Positions 20,860-32,462 of a DNA stretch of 64,000 nucleotides are shown one piece after another. Origin of the DNA: Plasmodiophora brassicae. Taxonomy: Eukaryota > Endomyxa > Phytomyxea > Plasmodiophorida > Plasmodiophoridae. The first letter of the stretch is position 1; each line of letters opens with the position of its first letter. Both the position numbers and the translations under genes were made by a program. Below the pieces are notes generated by a model that had not been told where the DNA came from, did no database searches, and saw nothing but the letters and a program-made list of their open reading frames with translations. The stretch spans positions 868,001-932,000 of the forward strand of contig JASFAU010000010.1 of NCBI GenBank assembly GCA_039704465.1. The letters are read 5' to 3'.

Positions 20860-21174
20860 GAATCGGACTGCTGAGGTGACCTCAGAAAATATTATGCGCG
20901 GCATTCCGCATTCGGCATGCCGCGTGCGTGACATCGTGACGGGTACCGTATTTGTTGACGTCGGCGGCCGGCGGCCTTGACCGGGGGTTTCCGGACAGTT
21001 GTACAATGGGCGTAGATCGGAGTCCTTGAATGTTCAACGGCGTGTGTGTTGCGATGAAGCACGCGGCCGTCGATTCCTTCTGGGTTGGATCGCTGCAGCG
21101 AACAGTATTCCCTGTTATTAACCTTGTGACAGTTTTCTGTCCGACTATTTGCGTCGGCGTGGTGCCTGTCGTTT

Positions 21175-22380
21175 ATGGCGGGATTCGTTCTGGTCCTGTA
21201 TTCTGGCACGTTTCCTGCGTCGGATGTGCTCCGGTTGGTTCTAATTGCGATCGGTTGCCTCCTCTTTGTTGCGTCGTTCGTTATTCTCTTCGTGGTACGA
21301 AACGCGGTCGTCCAAATGCTTCGGAACCAGAAATCAGATGATGATGATGATGACGATGATGACAATGGAGCCGGCCGCACGCTATCGTTACCTTCCGGAC
21401 TGGTTCCCGATTCCCTTGACCCAGTTGACCCAGAACCCGCTGTTCCCGGTGAAATTCGACGCATCATTAATGAGGTGCACAGTTGTGACTTGGGCGATGT
21501 CCCTAAAGGAATGTGGACGGCGTTTTATGTGAGCGACGGCGGCGCTCTCGCGCGAAAGTACCTCTCCCAGAAACCATCAGTGAAAGAAGCTCGGCAACTT
21601 GTTATGCGGTCGGACCTCATGAAGAAACCGTGCGCAATCTTTCGCGTGAATGAGGATCTCGATGACGTACATGATCGAGTCGGCGATGTCTTCGGAGACG
21701 ATGACGAGGCGATGGGATCTGTTGTCGAGGACTGCCGGGCTTTACTGCCCGTTCAAGTAAAGGTCGACCGGGTGACGGACTCGTTCACGTTGGTTGATGA
21801 TACGGGGTGTAACTCCTTATTCCTGTATAACCGCAGACGCCTGCCGATGCCAGCGGGCGCCATCTTTTTCAAGCGTGTCAACACGGCCGCAGGTAAACAA
21901 TGGGTTATCGAAGCCGTTTCCGATAGCCGGATGGTCGCAAGCCTTGTGAATATGCATTTTAAGCCTGTTCAGCAAATATCGTTCCTGCTTGACCCGCAAT
22001 TAATTCATGAAATGTACACGCCGGGGATTCGTGTTCATCCGACGGTTCGCCAAAGTGCATTTGCGGCACTGGACGCGGCGTGGGCAGATCCTGTTCTCAC
22101 CCATTGGCTGGGCCACGTGTTTGCCCCGCCGACGAATGCTGAGACTGACGCGTTATTATTGCGTCACCGCTTGATCCCGGTACTGACAGCTCCTGCACCC
22201 GGCGCACCCTTAATCGATGGTCTACTGGGAATGCAGTACCGTTTGCAAATTGGCGTATTTCAAGATTATGTTGACGGTAAAGGTTTATTGTATTTCGATA
22301 AGCCTTCCGACCGTTCAACGCGAAAGGCCATCCGTGCAGCTTTTGAGAACGTGAAAGGAATTGCGCCTCTGAATCTTTGA
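21175..22380 (+). CDS. hypothetical protein with N-terminal membrane helices
   Basis: Not recognised; 401 residues in one exon. Residues 1-48 hold one or two hydrophobic helices (VLRLVLIAIGCLLFVASF, VILFVV), then a run of nine Asp residues at about 55-63, and a large soluble part of mixed composition with no clear motif (for example VPKGMWTAFYVSDGG, FRVNEDLDDVHD, PVQQISFLLDPQLIHEM). A membrane-anchored protein with its bulk on one side is inferred. Third-position use appears richer in A and T than in neighbouring genes and no intron is present, which could reflect recent acquisition or simply a different expression level. Confidence 0.65.
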   Translation: MAGFVLVLYSGTFPASDVLRLVLIAIGCLLFVASFVILFVVRNAVVQMLRNQKSDDDDDDDDDNGAGRTLSLPSGLVPDSLDPVDPEPAVPGEIRRIINEVHSCDLGDVPKGMWTAFYVSDGGALARKYLSQKPSVKEARQLVMRSDLMKKPCAIFRVNEDLDDVHDRVGDVFGDDDEAMGSVVEDCRALLPVQVKVDRVTDSFTLVDDTGCNSLFLYNRRRLPMPAGAIFFKRVNTAAGKQWVIEAVSDSRMVASLVNMHFKPVQQISFLLDPQLIHEMYTPGIRVHPTVRQSAFAALDAAWADPVLTHWLGHVFAPPTNAETDALLLRHRLIPVLTAPAPGAPLIDGLLGMQYRLQIGVFQDYVDGKGLLYFDKPSDRSTRKAIRAAFENVKGIAPLNL

Positions 22381-22552
22381 GCGAATATAGCCTTGCCAAT
22401 CGAACCAGCCAGCTACCTATGCAGTCAATACGTTCCCGACCCACAGACCGGCAGATAGTAGTCACCATCATATATACTACTTTACTGTATGAATGGATAC
22501 GATGCAAAGCTGGCCGTGACATAACAGATTGCTGGCAATATACACGATTACG
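22381..22552. other. short convergent intergenic region
   Basis: AT-richer than its surroundings, with no open frame of interest; it probably contains the two 3' ends of the convergent genes on either side. Confidence 0.4.
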
Positions 22553-24512
22553 TCAGCCGACAAGTTGCCGCAGGCGGATGATAATCGGTATGAGGTTGTG
22601 CCAGCGAGACAGCAGAACGGAGAACAGGTCATCCGATGGCGGTGGTCGTAGTGAACGATATATGCCAGGGCATAACTCCAGCATAGTCCCGAAAGCGACC
22701 AACAACTTGATCATCAGAGCGTCTTGCGTTGTGCGCATGAAACAAGCGTTCAGCAACTCCCTCAAAAGCGTGCGCTTATCCGCATCGCCCATTCGAGGTG
22801 CCATTAGGGCGTAATTGCCCATCAGCTCGATCGCAAAGAACGAGTCCAGCCCGTCGCCTTCGCAAATTAATGGCTTGCAAATGCCCATCATCTATGCATT
22901 GACATGAGCGGGGCTATGAAATAGACAAATGCGAATCTTACATGAGAAAAGGACGACAGGGCAAACGACTGTGCAAAGTTGTGCTTAATAGCACACGCGG
23001 TCAAGTTGATAGCAAACGCGAGACCGATCTGCGTCACCGCCTCCGATTGCGTTTCGATGCAGATCGACGTTATTCGAGGGATCAGCGATGATGCCAGGGG
23101 GGATGACAGAATGCGTTCAGTGCCTGGTGACGGTGATGGTTAACGTTCGGACCGAAACATTACGCTCGGAGGAGGCACACCTGAACGATGTCGGATGACG
23201 CTGGCGAACAGCCCGATTACGTGGGCAGGAGCAATGACCATCACATCAAGCAGAAGCGTCAGGACGGCGAATTCCACATCCGATATTTCTGCACTGCTAT
23301 CGGGAGCCGATATCCTTTAAACCCATTGTCAGATCCAGAGAGACCGGAGCTAACGCCATGCCGCACCGAGTTGCAAGGTCAACGAGGACATCCATTTGGT
23401 CTGGTGACAGGCGATCCAAGAATGGACGAGCAAGACGAATCGTGGAGATCACGTCTTGCAGCATTGATGCATCGACAACGATGAACGGCTGGCGCGCCGA
23501 GAAGATGTTCTGCTCTCTTGATTCCGCCCTGGGGGACGCCGACCCGCTGCGAGGAGCTGCTGACAATGTGTCAACGACTGACGCGACGCATCGCACACGA
23601 CTTACGCAGGCATCGACATCGATGTGCAGAATTACTGCCGCAATCGCAGTAGAAGGCATCCGATGTCACGACCTCGGACAGATCGTGCCCTTCATGGCAG
23701 ACCGCTGCACACGACAGGCACACGCCCCGTCCTTCGACTAACCCGCACGTCCTACAGCACCGAAACTGCTGCGGGACGAAACGGTCTCTCGTGATCGAAT
23801 AGGTACATATGCGGGCCCGAACAGCATGGGCTATGGCCATCGCTAGCCTGTCAGGTCTTCGGCCGCCCGCGCCTGACGACCACGTCAGGCATCGTCGGGA
23901 GGTGATCGACAGGCAGGGCTTACGAGGGGAGTTGAACAGGATGCCAACCAGTTGCGTGATCTGGGGTGGTGTGAGGGGCGTGTCGATGTCGGGATCGTCC
24001 TCATGATCGAGCAGCCATTCCATGGCGGCCTGCGTGTCGCGGTTGTTCAGGAGCAGGGCCTTGACGACACGGGATTCGGGGAACCCCATGGCAACGAGTG
24101 GTTCGCGAGCGGCCGCCGTAACGGATCCGTGCAGCAATGCGATCGCCTCATGGAACGGAATTTCGACGTAGCCGTTGGACTCTTCCAGCGCAAGCCCAGA
24201 CGCCCTCTGCAACGGGGTCGTTTCGAGCGAGGGCTCTATGCGGACCGCTTCCGCAGCCCTCGTCCGCCGCTCCGGATCGATAACGAACGCGACAACGTGC
24301 ACATTCGCGGACGCGTCGGACGGGAACGACGCCAGTGCGGCGTCGTCGTCGAGAAGCGACCCGGATCGGACCACGGCGACGAGCTCGGGCGCGACGCCCA
24401 GTCGCAGGGCGATCCGCTGGCGAAGTTGCCGTGCAGTCGCGCACCCGGACAACGACAGCAGCTGCCGTTGCCGGTCCGGCTGGACGACGCGCACGACGCA
24501 GTCAACCGCCAT
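22553..24512 (-). CDS. Ubl-UBA-UBR box-PUL domain protein
   Basis: Six exons (24512-23924, 23872-23606, 23556-23367, 23293-23181, 23123-22942, 22891-22553), phases all consistent, give 559 residues. Residues 1-78 resemble a ubiquitin-like fold (CVVRVVQPDRQ, ELVAVVRSGSLLDDDAALAS). A UBA domain lies at about 137-172 (LVAMGFPESRVVKALLLNN, AAMEWLLDH). A UBR7-like UBR box spans about 230-290: FRCCRTC, CLSCAAVCHEGHDL, FYCDCGS, CRC. The C-terminal 240 residues are helical and match the PUL domain of PLAA/Doa1 (VTQIGLAFAINLTACAIKHN, ALMIKLLVAFGTMLEL). UBR boxes read N-degrons or related signals and PUL binds the p97/Cdc48 tail, so an adaptor of a ubiquitin-proteasome route is inferred. The 51-base first intron has no stop; the 73-base third intron is the least certain border. 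Confidence 0.75.
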
Positions 24513-26222
24513 ATTCGGTCGGCAACGGATCACGCCGACTGCATCGACAAAATGGGTACTCGGCCCACGCCAGCGGCCTTCGCCCCAAAAATCCCCATGG
24601 CGCCGCACCGTTGGAACGCGTGCGACGGCCCGGGAAGGTGGCCTTCGACCACGGATGTGTCAACAAGGCACGCCCGCGGTCGACCGTGTCGGACAGCCAT
24701 CGGCGATATCAGCGCGCCGTAGGCTGAGAAGCGCTTCAGGCGCCGGATCGATACGCGCGTCACGGCTCGTGAGGAACGGCGGCAACAATCCGAAACCGGA
24801 CATGTGGCGCGTGGACGTCGTGTGGATGCCGTGCTTTCGCGTCTGGGGTCTTGCTGTGCATTCGTAGCCGTGTCCTGAAGTATGTATTTGGTCGCGTAAT
24901 GCGTTGTTGGTCGTCTATGGCCGGACCGTTCAACGTCTCCGGCCTGTAGAACCCATTGTCGCGAGATCAGGACACGATCTGTCCGATCTCGATCAGCGGC
25001 GAGATCGCCTGCTCCCGCGTGGGCTTGCACTGCGTTACCGTAAATTCCTGATCTGTGACGATGACCAGAAGGAGGTGAACGTCTATCAGTACCTCCCCAA
25101 CACGACCCAGCATGCATCCGGTGCGGTCCGCCAGGGTGCTGTACGAAACACTGTACTGTTTTAGTTGGTGTGGCTGGTTGTACCGCAAATGCCCGTTAAG
25201 GTCGTCAGGGGTATGTACTTCGATGATCACGCCAGTGGGGTGTACGGGTTGTTCTTGGTTGACTCCCCTTTCCTGCGCTTGTACGCGTTCATCAGCGGCC
25301 AGGAGAACATTCGAGAACAACCGCGGGCGTTCTGAAATGCAAGTCGAAATGTCACGTTGTTGTCGGCCGACACACGATGATGATCCTGACCCGCCTCTAC
25401 GACACACTGTGAGGGACACTGGACACAATGCTTCAGAACCACCCGGACACAATCAACTTTGCGCATCGCATGCTGTCCTTATCTGCGAACCCAGCTACGT
25501 TCAGTACGGCACGCACGTATTCCAACAACGACCGCCGTTAGCGCCCATCGATACCTGACCGACTTTAAGAACGTTCACGAGCCCCGGTTCGTCGCCAGTG
25601 AATTGGTCATTCTATCTAAACCTTTTCGCATGGGCCCGTCAAAGTCGGTCATCTATAGATTGGCGCTAATGACAGAGACGTAGGAATCCCGGGCACCGCA
25701 TTGCTGTATTCGTGGCCGATACGTCCCATATCGCTGGCCTGGCGGGCCTCCAAACGCCGTTCTCGAGTTGGCCAATCAATCTACCTCGGGATGCAGATCC
25801 ATCATCAGGCGCCTGTCGTGACTGGGTGGTCCTCGATGGTGACGACGGACACGATAACCATAGACGCCGAACATTTCAGCAGAGGTGCCCGGCAACTACG
25901 GGCCCGGTGCTGCGAATATCAGGCGGCGTAGCAGAAACGTTTCTCTGCTACGACCAGGTCGGGCACCAGCCAAGCGACACACTATCAGGAAGGATGTGTG
26001 GCACTCAGGATAAGAACCACAAATTGGAGGATCTGTGGCAAAGGTTGCCCCTTGAAGACGGCTGCCAATGGCACATCGTAGACTCATTCCCCAGCGCGCG
26101 TCGGGCTGCAGATGCACTGTGGTTGTGGTCTCCTGTCCTCCAAACAGTCGAACAACACGCTCCGTAAAAATGCATTCAATATTGCGGGTCGGCCAGCGGG
26201 CGTCTGGGGTCGCTTCGACGAT
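24513..26222. other. mostly non-coding stretch with one doubtful minus-strand open frame
   Basis: About 1.7 kb between the UBR-PUL gene and APC5. On the minus strand about 24967-25330 reads as a moderately protein-like segment (HPTGVIIEVHTPDDLNGHL, LIDVHLLLVIVTDQEF) that could be the last exon of an unknown gene, with possible upstream exon around 25466. I find no family match and no convincing start, so I do not call a gene. The remainder has only shadow frames. Confidence 0.35.
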
Positions 26223-28418
26223 ATGACAATGACGATCGTGCCGCTGGGCGAACCGGTACCGGCGACGTTCGATCGGCGCGTTTCGCCGTTGAACGTGTGC
26301 CTGTGCACGCTGGTGATGCACTATGCGGAGGTGGCCGGCAGCTCGCTGGCGCGGGCGCTGCTGGACCTGACGCAGCGCAGCGCGGGCCCGTACGAGATGT
26401 CGCTTGGGGAATTGCGGCAGTGCCTAGTTCGACGAGGTCTCAGCGACGCCGAAGAATACCTGTCGGACATCGTTGGCGGTGTCCAGTACCCAGACGACAT
26501 CGTCGACCTGTTCGCCGACTTTGACCGGACGATCAACATCAGCACGTCGGAAAACGAGTACAGCTCGCCGATCGTCAGTGGCACTGTGTCCATCCAGTCG
26601 TCGCATTGGTCTTACGCTTGCTAATGTAGCATCGGGCGTCGCCGTTCGGCGTGTTCCTCAGGGAGATTGTGCTGGCGTTCAATTTGCTTCCATTTTCGGG
26701 CGTCGCTCGACTCTTTGACGAGTTCGTCGCCTTCTGCGCACAAGATTCGGGCAAGCCAAAGCCGGCTACCCGATTATTGTCCCAGTACGTTCACGAGCAA
26801 ATAGCTGCAATTCAAGGCAGGCGCTTGGTTGGTCCGGTTGACGTCCCCGAGCACTGAAACATCGCCCTTGTAGCGTCGATTGGCCATGCCTCGTATGGAG
26901 ACACGGAGGACATGATCGGCAACTTGTTGGCAGCAGGGTGCGCTGATGCTATCCCTCAGATCCACTATCTTCGGTTCTTGAACTGCATGTACCACAAGGA
27001 ATTTGCTGGTGCGGTTGCCAGCCTACACCGTTTCTTTGATCGCAGCGGATTGCTCGGCGGGTCTTCGCCGCAGAACCAGTATGCGCTTCTCAGCCTCTCT
27101 GTGCTGCACTATACCTTCAACAACACGTTGCTTGCAAAGCAGGTAGGTGCGGTTGCCCGCTCTTTCCGCACAGCCAAACCCAATGTTGGTACAGGCCCTG
27201 AACGAATGCACCAGAATCGCGCTGCAGTACAACGATTCGAATTGTTTGCTTCGCGCACTGTCAATGGCGTCCGCCATTGAAATGGACAGCTGCCAATCGG
27301 AAAAGGCTACTCGCCTGCTTCTGAGAAGTGTGTACCAGGTCATCGTTGATGGTGTCCATAACCCGAAGTAGGTCTTCGCGGTGATGCTTGCGGAACCCAC
27401 TTTGCTCTGACATCCTTGTCAGTCGTGCGGCAATTGCAAGTCTCGATGCTGAGAACTTCCTCAATGTAGCGTCACACCTTCTTCAGGGAGGTGACGCTTG
27501 TAACGTCGGTAGGTCCCCTTTCCTCCGCTCATTATCTCCCGCCGAGGTCACTAATGCTGGGTTTTGACAGATTTCAAGGTCGTTTGGGATCGGCTGCACA
27601 GCAGCCTTCTCTGTTTGGATAACTTGTCGCATGCCGATCCGGAACACTACCTCGTGCAAACGAAACAGGACGGTGTCCGATCTGCAATCTGGCGTGCCAT
27701 TTCCAATCGGGCTCTGGAAAGCATTTACCAGGATCGGCAACGCAATCGAGTACCAACGGACACGCAGGTCCACAGCCTGAACGCAACGTGCAGTAAATCG
27801 GCGCCCTTCGAGACCGATTTCTGTCGCGTTCGGCGTCGAGTTGAAGACCTGCTGGACGCGCGCTCTTTCAGTAATGCCCTGGCGGTGGCCGACTCTCTCC
27901 GGGAACAGTGCAATCGCCGGAGGGAACTATCGCTTCAAGCTGGCGCGAGTCTGATGTGCATCCACATCCATCATCGTGCCCGTGCCGCTCTCCAATACGT
28001 TCATTTCCTATTGCAATGCGGATGCATTGCGACCCATATGCAATCACTGACGCTCAACCTCCTTGGCGCCATCAACACCGCCATGGTGCACCTGTCGATG
28101 GACGCCCCTGAACTCGCATTACGACTTCTGAAAGGCGCTATGCCCGATATTCTAGAGCAGCTGCCTCCTGACGACAAGGCCAGGGCCTTCATTCTCGTGG
28201 CGAAATGCTACATCCGCCTATCGCTGCAAGCGTCATCGGCATCGGCCTTTGACCGGGCGGTTCAGGTGCTCGCTGCTGCGCGGCAATGGTCTGACGCGCC
28301 CCGTCAGATGGAGATCGCGTACTACCTCGCCCTGGTATGGCATCACCTCGGGCGCCGGGACAAACGCGACCGATACGCTGCCGAATTCAACCAGCTCCGA
28401 GCCCTGTCATGCCGATAG
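26223..28418 (+). CDS. APC5: anaphase-promoting complex subunit 5
   Basis: Scaffold TPR subunit of the APC/C, the ubiquitin ligase that drives anaphase and mitotic exit. Exons: 26223-26573, 26630 to about 26831, 26874-27142, 27195-27331, 27423-27508, 27571-28418, giving about 630 residues. Family blocks: SPFGVFLREIVLAFNLLPFS, the TPR-like DAIPQIHYLRFLNCMYHKEF and FAGAVASLHRFFD, QYALLSLSVLHYTFNN, LNECTRIALQYNDSNCLLRA, and helical repeats to the end. The second intron is ambiguous: either GT donor after 26831 (a 42-base intron) or a GC donor after 26816. The protein is shorter than animal APC5 (about 755). Start taken at the first Met of MTMTIVPLGEP; the frame is open upstream. Confidence 0.8.
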
Positions 28419-28502
28419 TACACACACACAGACACATCTGGGATTAACACACGTTGCTAGGTGTATTTAATGGGGCGCGTTTGTCTTTCGGGTCGTCATC
28501 GA

Positions 28503-29075
28503 TTACCAGTGATTGCCGTCCTGGTGCGGGTCAAAGCTGGGGCCGCCGCTGCCGGTGGGACCTGTGAACGACCCGGTGCCAGGGTTGGGTCCACCGAACA
28601 GGCCACCGCCGGCGCCACCCATGCCTGAAGGACCGAATCCGCCGGGACCTCCTACGCCGTCCTGGCTGCCGAAACCTCCAGGGCCGCCGAATCCGCCACC
28701 GCCGCCGCCCATGCCGCCAGCACCACCAGCGGAGCCGAACGGGTCAGATCCAGCGAAACCGCCGCCTCCACCTCGTCCACCACCGAACATTTGTTGCTGC
28801 TGCTCTCGCGGGACGCCTTTCACGTACTCGCCGAGCGGGCCGGTGACGTTCGACGCCCTGATCCGCCCGTCCTCGCCTTTCTCGACCTCGAACTCAACCT
28901 GCTCGCCTTCGGCCAGCGACCGGAACCCTTGGGCGTGGATCGCCGTCTGGTGCACGAAGACGTCGTCGCCGCCGTCGTGCGGCGTTATGAACCCGAACCC
29001 TTTCGTGACGTTGAAGAACTTGACGATGCCGGACGAGCGGCTCATGTGGCGCACGGATCGACGCAGGGACAGCAT
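28503..29075 (-). CDS. cold-shock-domain protein with glycine-rich tail
   Basis: Single exon, 190 residues. The cold-shock domain occupies about residues 14-80 with both nucleic-acid binding motifs: [17 protein letters not shown] (RNP1) and DVFVHQTAI (RNP2), then [20 protein letters not shown] and NVTGP. The tail from about residue 95 is almost entirely Gly with Phe, Pro and Met ([20 protein letters not shown]), like plant CSPs and other RNA chaperones, and likely promotes RNA binding or condensation. A second Met at MSRSSGIV (29045) may be the real start; the extra [10 protein letters not shown] could be a leader. Strong codon bias suggests high expression. Confidence 0.92.
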   Translation of the reverse strand: MLSLRRSVRHMSRSSGIVKFFNVTKGFGFITPHDGGDDVFVHQTAIHAQGFRSLAEGEQVEFEVEKGEDGRIRASNVTGPLGEYVKGVPREQQQQMFGGGRGGGGGFAGSDPFGSAGGAGGMGGGGGGFGGPGGFGSQDGVGGPGGFGPSGMGGAGGGLFGGPNPGTGSFTGPTGSGGPSFDPHQDGNHW

Positions 29076-29556
29076 GGCGGGGCGATGCGAGACCGACGAC
29101 GACGGCTACGACACTCGACGACGATCAGCGCAATCGCAAACTGACCGCTTGCGCAATGCAGCAACCCCCGGGAAGATGCGGGCGTCCCCTTGCGGACTCC
29201 GCGACGGCGTTCGCGCCAGTCGCACCCCGCGCCGCCGCCTTAACCGGCCATCCCCGGCTTTTACGTTACACCGGCTACGCAGTCGCCAATGTGTTCCCGT
29301 GGTGTTGTTGCCCGGCCGGATCGGGTTTGCTTTGCGGCCGGTGCGACGGCGACTACCTGCTGTGTATTGCAGGTGACGTTTTAAGCTCGCTGCGGCTTGC
29401 GCGATATGACCACGCCAGTCTTGCGTAGCAACATTCCAGAATGGAATGACGTTCTGCGTGTCGATCCGTCGTTCGAGTGCGTTCTCGAGTGTCTAGAATG
29501 GGCGGGGCGACGACGATGACGTGCCATTGGTGTATGCGACAGGTTGGGCGAGCAGG

Positions 29557-30057
29557 ATGAGCAACATCGTGAGCCAGGGCTGGTATGGGTTGTGGACATC
29601 GGGACGCGGCGACGTCCGCGCCTTGATTGGCCTGGTTGGCCTGCTGCAAGTCTTTGCGGCCGGGTTCGCGATTTCGTCATGGGTGGCGGCCGGTGCGATC
29701 ATGAAGGCCGCCGGGTTCCAGTTCGCGCTCGTCTGGACATCGTTCCTCGTCATTGGTGTCGCCTTTGGCGTGGCGACCTTCGTCGTGCGGCCTGAGTTTC
29801 GCGCACACTGCACCATGGGCGCCATTGTTGCGTTGTCCGCGCTAATGGGCCAGGTCGGGCTGATTTCCGCCGTCCAATTCGCGAACACCACGGTCCAGTC
29901 GTTCACCGCCGTCTCCGTCTTCTCGGCGATCCTGGCCATCCTCTTCACGGCGACCGCCGCCCTCGTCTACCACCTGCGCCACGATATCGTCCCGGAACCC
30001 GCTCTCCGCGTCTCCGATCCTCTGCCCGCGATCCCATCCCCGCACGTCATCGTTTGA
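29557..30057 (+). CDS. small tetraspan membrane protein (MARVEL-like topology)
   Basis: 166 residues in one exon, start ATG at MSNIVSQGWYGLW. Four hydrophobic helices: ALIGLVGLLQVFAAGFAISS, ALVWTSFLVIGVAFGVATFV, MGAIVALSALMGQVGLISAV and AVSVFSAILAILFTATAALV, with short loops and a cytosolic Pro-rich tail ending PSPHVIV. The four-helix plan resembles MARVEL-type proteins of vesicles and junctions, but I see no decisive motif. Function unknown. Confidence 0.65.
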   Translation: MSNIVSQGWYGLWTSGRGDVRALIGLVGLLQVFAAGFAISSWVAAGAIMKAAGFQFALVWTSFLVIGVAFGVATFVVRPEFRAHCTMGAIVALSALMGQVGLISAVQFANTTVQSFTAVSVFSAILAILFTATAALVYHLRHDIVPEPALRVSDPLPAIPSPHVIV

Positions 30058-30436
30058 TCCTCGAATGGATCATCACCCTGCGCTATTATTAGGTTCAGAC
30101 CCGTCCGCCCGCAATCAGTAAACGGCAGCGCAGCAAAAGCATTCGCGAAAGGTATCTGGTTATTATTCCAATGGGGCGCCTGCGGCGCACGTAGAAGAAA
30201 CCCCGCGAACCTGCTCCGGACCGGGTACGCGGCGACGCGCCGGACAGCACGCCGCCTGTGTGGGCGGGGTGCGAGTGGGCCACCCGAGAGGGCGCCGCCG
30301 CACAATTCAGCGCGGGAGGGGCGAAAGATTTTGCGGGCGATGGAGAGAAACGTCGATCTTTTGGTCTGGGCAAATCTGGCTTGGGGCGCGCCGGCGCGGA
30401 CGGCATTCCGATATCGACCGGCGGCGGCGCGCGACA

Positions 30437-31521
30437 ATGGGCGGGGGCGGCGCTCATCATGACCAGCAGGGGCCGTTCGGCGCCATGCACTTCGTCAAGG
30501 GCGCGCTGTCCGGCGGCATCTGCTGCGGGATCACGCACGGCGCCATGTGCCCGATCGACGTCGTCAAGACGCGGATCCAGCTCGAGCCGCAGACGTACAA
30601 CCGGGGCATGATTGCAGCGTTCCGGCAAGTCGTCGCGAACGAAGGCGCATCGGCGCTGGCCACTGGCCTGGGCCCGACCGCCGTCGGGTACTTCGTCCAG
30701 GGGTGGTTCAAGTTTGGCGGCGTCGAATTCTTCAAGGTGCAGGCCGCCGACGCCCTCGGCGTCGAGCGCTCCTGGAACCTTCGTTTCCCAATCTACCTTG
30801 GCGCCGCCGCCGCCGCCGAATTCATTGCCGACATCTTCCTATGTCCGCTTGAGGTATGATCAGTCGAACCGTCGTCGTCGTCGTCGTCCAGCGCGCTCAC
30901 TGCCGTCCGCCCCTCCACAGGCGACCAGAATTCGGCTCGTGTCCAACCCGAAGTACGCGTCCGGTTTGATGACGGCGTTCCCCAAGATCCTGAAGAACGA
31001 GGGCGTCATCAAGGGGTTCTACAGCGGGTTCGGCCCGATTCTGTTCAAGCAGATCCCGTACACGATGGCGAAGTTCGCCGTCCAGGGTTGGGCCGCCGAG
31101 AAGATCTACGTCGGCATGGTCCGTTTCGGCGCGTCGGTGCATGAGCGTCCCGTGCTGACGGATAGCGTTTCTGCAGAACAAGACGCCGACGGAATGCACC
31201 GACGGGCAGAACGTAGCCGTCAACCTCGGCTCAGGCGTTATCGCCGGTGTGGCGGCGGCCGTTATCTCTCACCCGGCCGACACGCTCCTGTCGCTGGTCA
31301 ACAAGGAGGGTGCCGGAGGCACAGGCAGCATCGGCAGCCGCCTGTGGAACTTGGCGAAGGAGACCGGGTTCAAGAAACTGTGTGTGAATGGCCTCGGCGC
31401 GCGATGCATCATGATTGGTACCTTGACGGCCGGGCAGTTCGCCATCTTCGACTACATCATGACCGTCACGGGTGCCACGAAGTTCCACTTCACGGACCCG
31501 AGCGGCGACGGGCACCATTAA
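30437..31521 (+). CDS. SLC25A3: mitochondrial phosphate carrier (SLC25A3/Mir1 type)
   Basis: Inner-membrane symporter bringing phosphate into the mitochondrial matrix. Three exons (30437-30853, 30921-31109, 31177-31521) give 316 residues with three carrier repeats: [11 protein letters not shown] in repeat 1, CPLEATRIRL in repeat 2 across the first intron, and [13 protein letters not shown] in repeat 3. These P-x-D/E-x-x-K/R signatures and [20 protein letters not shown] and [15 protein letters not shown] are characteristic of phosphate carriers rather than other SLC25 members. The first intron carries a run of GTC triplets. An internal Met at [11 protein letters not shown] could be the start, since carriers often begin just before this segment. 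Confidence 0.93.
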
Positions 31522-31851
31522 GCGCATGGGGTCGCTGGGCCATCGCGATCGGTCCCCCGCGCGCCTGCATTATCGTCACTGTCCTAATAAAACCCCCAGT
31601 GCACACATCGGCGGGGGCGACGTGCGCAGACCCTGCCGTCTGCCGTGATCCCGGGCAGGAGCGCGCGTACGTTGACTCACATCGAGTTCCCCGCGTTGAC
31701 TCACGTCCTCTGAATATGTGCCCCTTCGCCTGGGCCGTATCTTCTGCCCTCAAAACGACAACTCGATACCTTATTCGAAGACGGCGTCCGCTCCCCAGGT
31801 CACCCGTGCAAGCACGAAGTCCCTCGCGACGCAGGGAACGGACTGTCGTTC

Positions 31852-32358
31852 ATGTGCGGTCGCTTCACCAGCTTCATCGTCGTCCCAGTAGTGCTAGCGG
31901 TAATTGGGTTCTCGATCTATGTCGCGGCGACCTATAAGCCGACGGCTGCCCGCCCGGAAGACTCGCCGTACGCTATGGACGAGGAGAACTGGTCGGGCAC
32001 CAACCTAGTGTCCGCCCGGTTCCATCCGGATCGCGCCAGCCCGGTCCAAATTCAAGGCGTGATGATCGCCCGGGATTCCCCCGACCACGGGCAGTACCTT
32101 CGCTTCGAGAACGTGAAGGTGGATGGCGGCGACCCGCCAAACATGGTCCTGTTCCTCACGGGAGCGTCGTTCCCCGTTGCTCCGACCGGAGACGTCGTGT
32201 CACCCGTCGAGCTCGACGGCACACCCGACGGGCTGTTCTTCAAGACGGGATCCTTCAACCAGCCGCTCAACTTCGAGTTCAGCCCGGTCCGCTACCACGG
32301 GGCGATTCTCTGGGACATGGACCAGAACGTGCTCGTGGCGAATGCGTCGTTCGAATGA
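31852..32358 (+). CDS. DM13-like domain protein with signal anchor
   Basis: 168 residues, one exon. A hydrophobic N-terminal helix ([18 protein letters not shown]) acts as signal peptide or anchor. The rest resembles a DM13 domain: a beta-rich fold with [21 protein letters not shown] and, near the end, [20 protein letters not shown], where DM13 proteins have a conserved Y...V.IWC..F..F pattern. The Cys usual in that motif is replaced by Asp. DM13 domains are proposed to bind redox cofactors; function here is unproven. An extracytoplasmic location is inferred. Confidence 0.65.
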   Translation: MCGRFTSFIVVPVVLAVIGFSIYVAATYKPTAARPEDSPYAMDEENWSGTNLVSARFHPDRASPVQIQGVMIARDSPDHGQYLRFENVKVDGGDPPNMVLFLTGASFPVAPTGDVVSPVELDGTPDGLFFKTGSFNQPLNFEFSPVRYHGAILWDMDQNVLVANASFE

Positions 32359-32462
32359 TGACGACAACCTGCTCATATATAAACCTGTGGACACTTTCGT
32401 TTATTAGAGCAGGTGCCCCCAGAGACGGGGAGGAGCACAAAGGTCGCGCGATTCGTAACGCT

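Noticed and set aside
20943..21174. possible upstream exon of the unknown membrane protein (plus frame 21030-21341)
   Set aside because: The frame differs from the main one, and no donor/acceptor pair joins them plausibly; the region is more likely the shared 5' flank of the two divergent genes.
23952..24722. long plus-strand open frame of 256 residues
   Set aside because: Antisense to the Ubl-UBA-UBR gene and full of Arg/Gly/Cys; the minus strand has recognisable domains.
28513..29376. 287-residue Pro-rich plus-strand frame
   Set aside because: Exact antisense of the Gly-rich cold-shock protein (GGN versus NCC codons).
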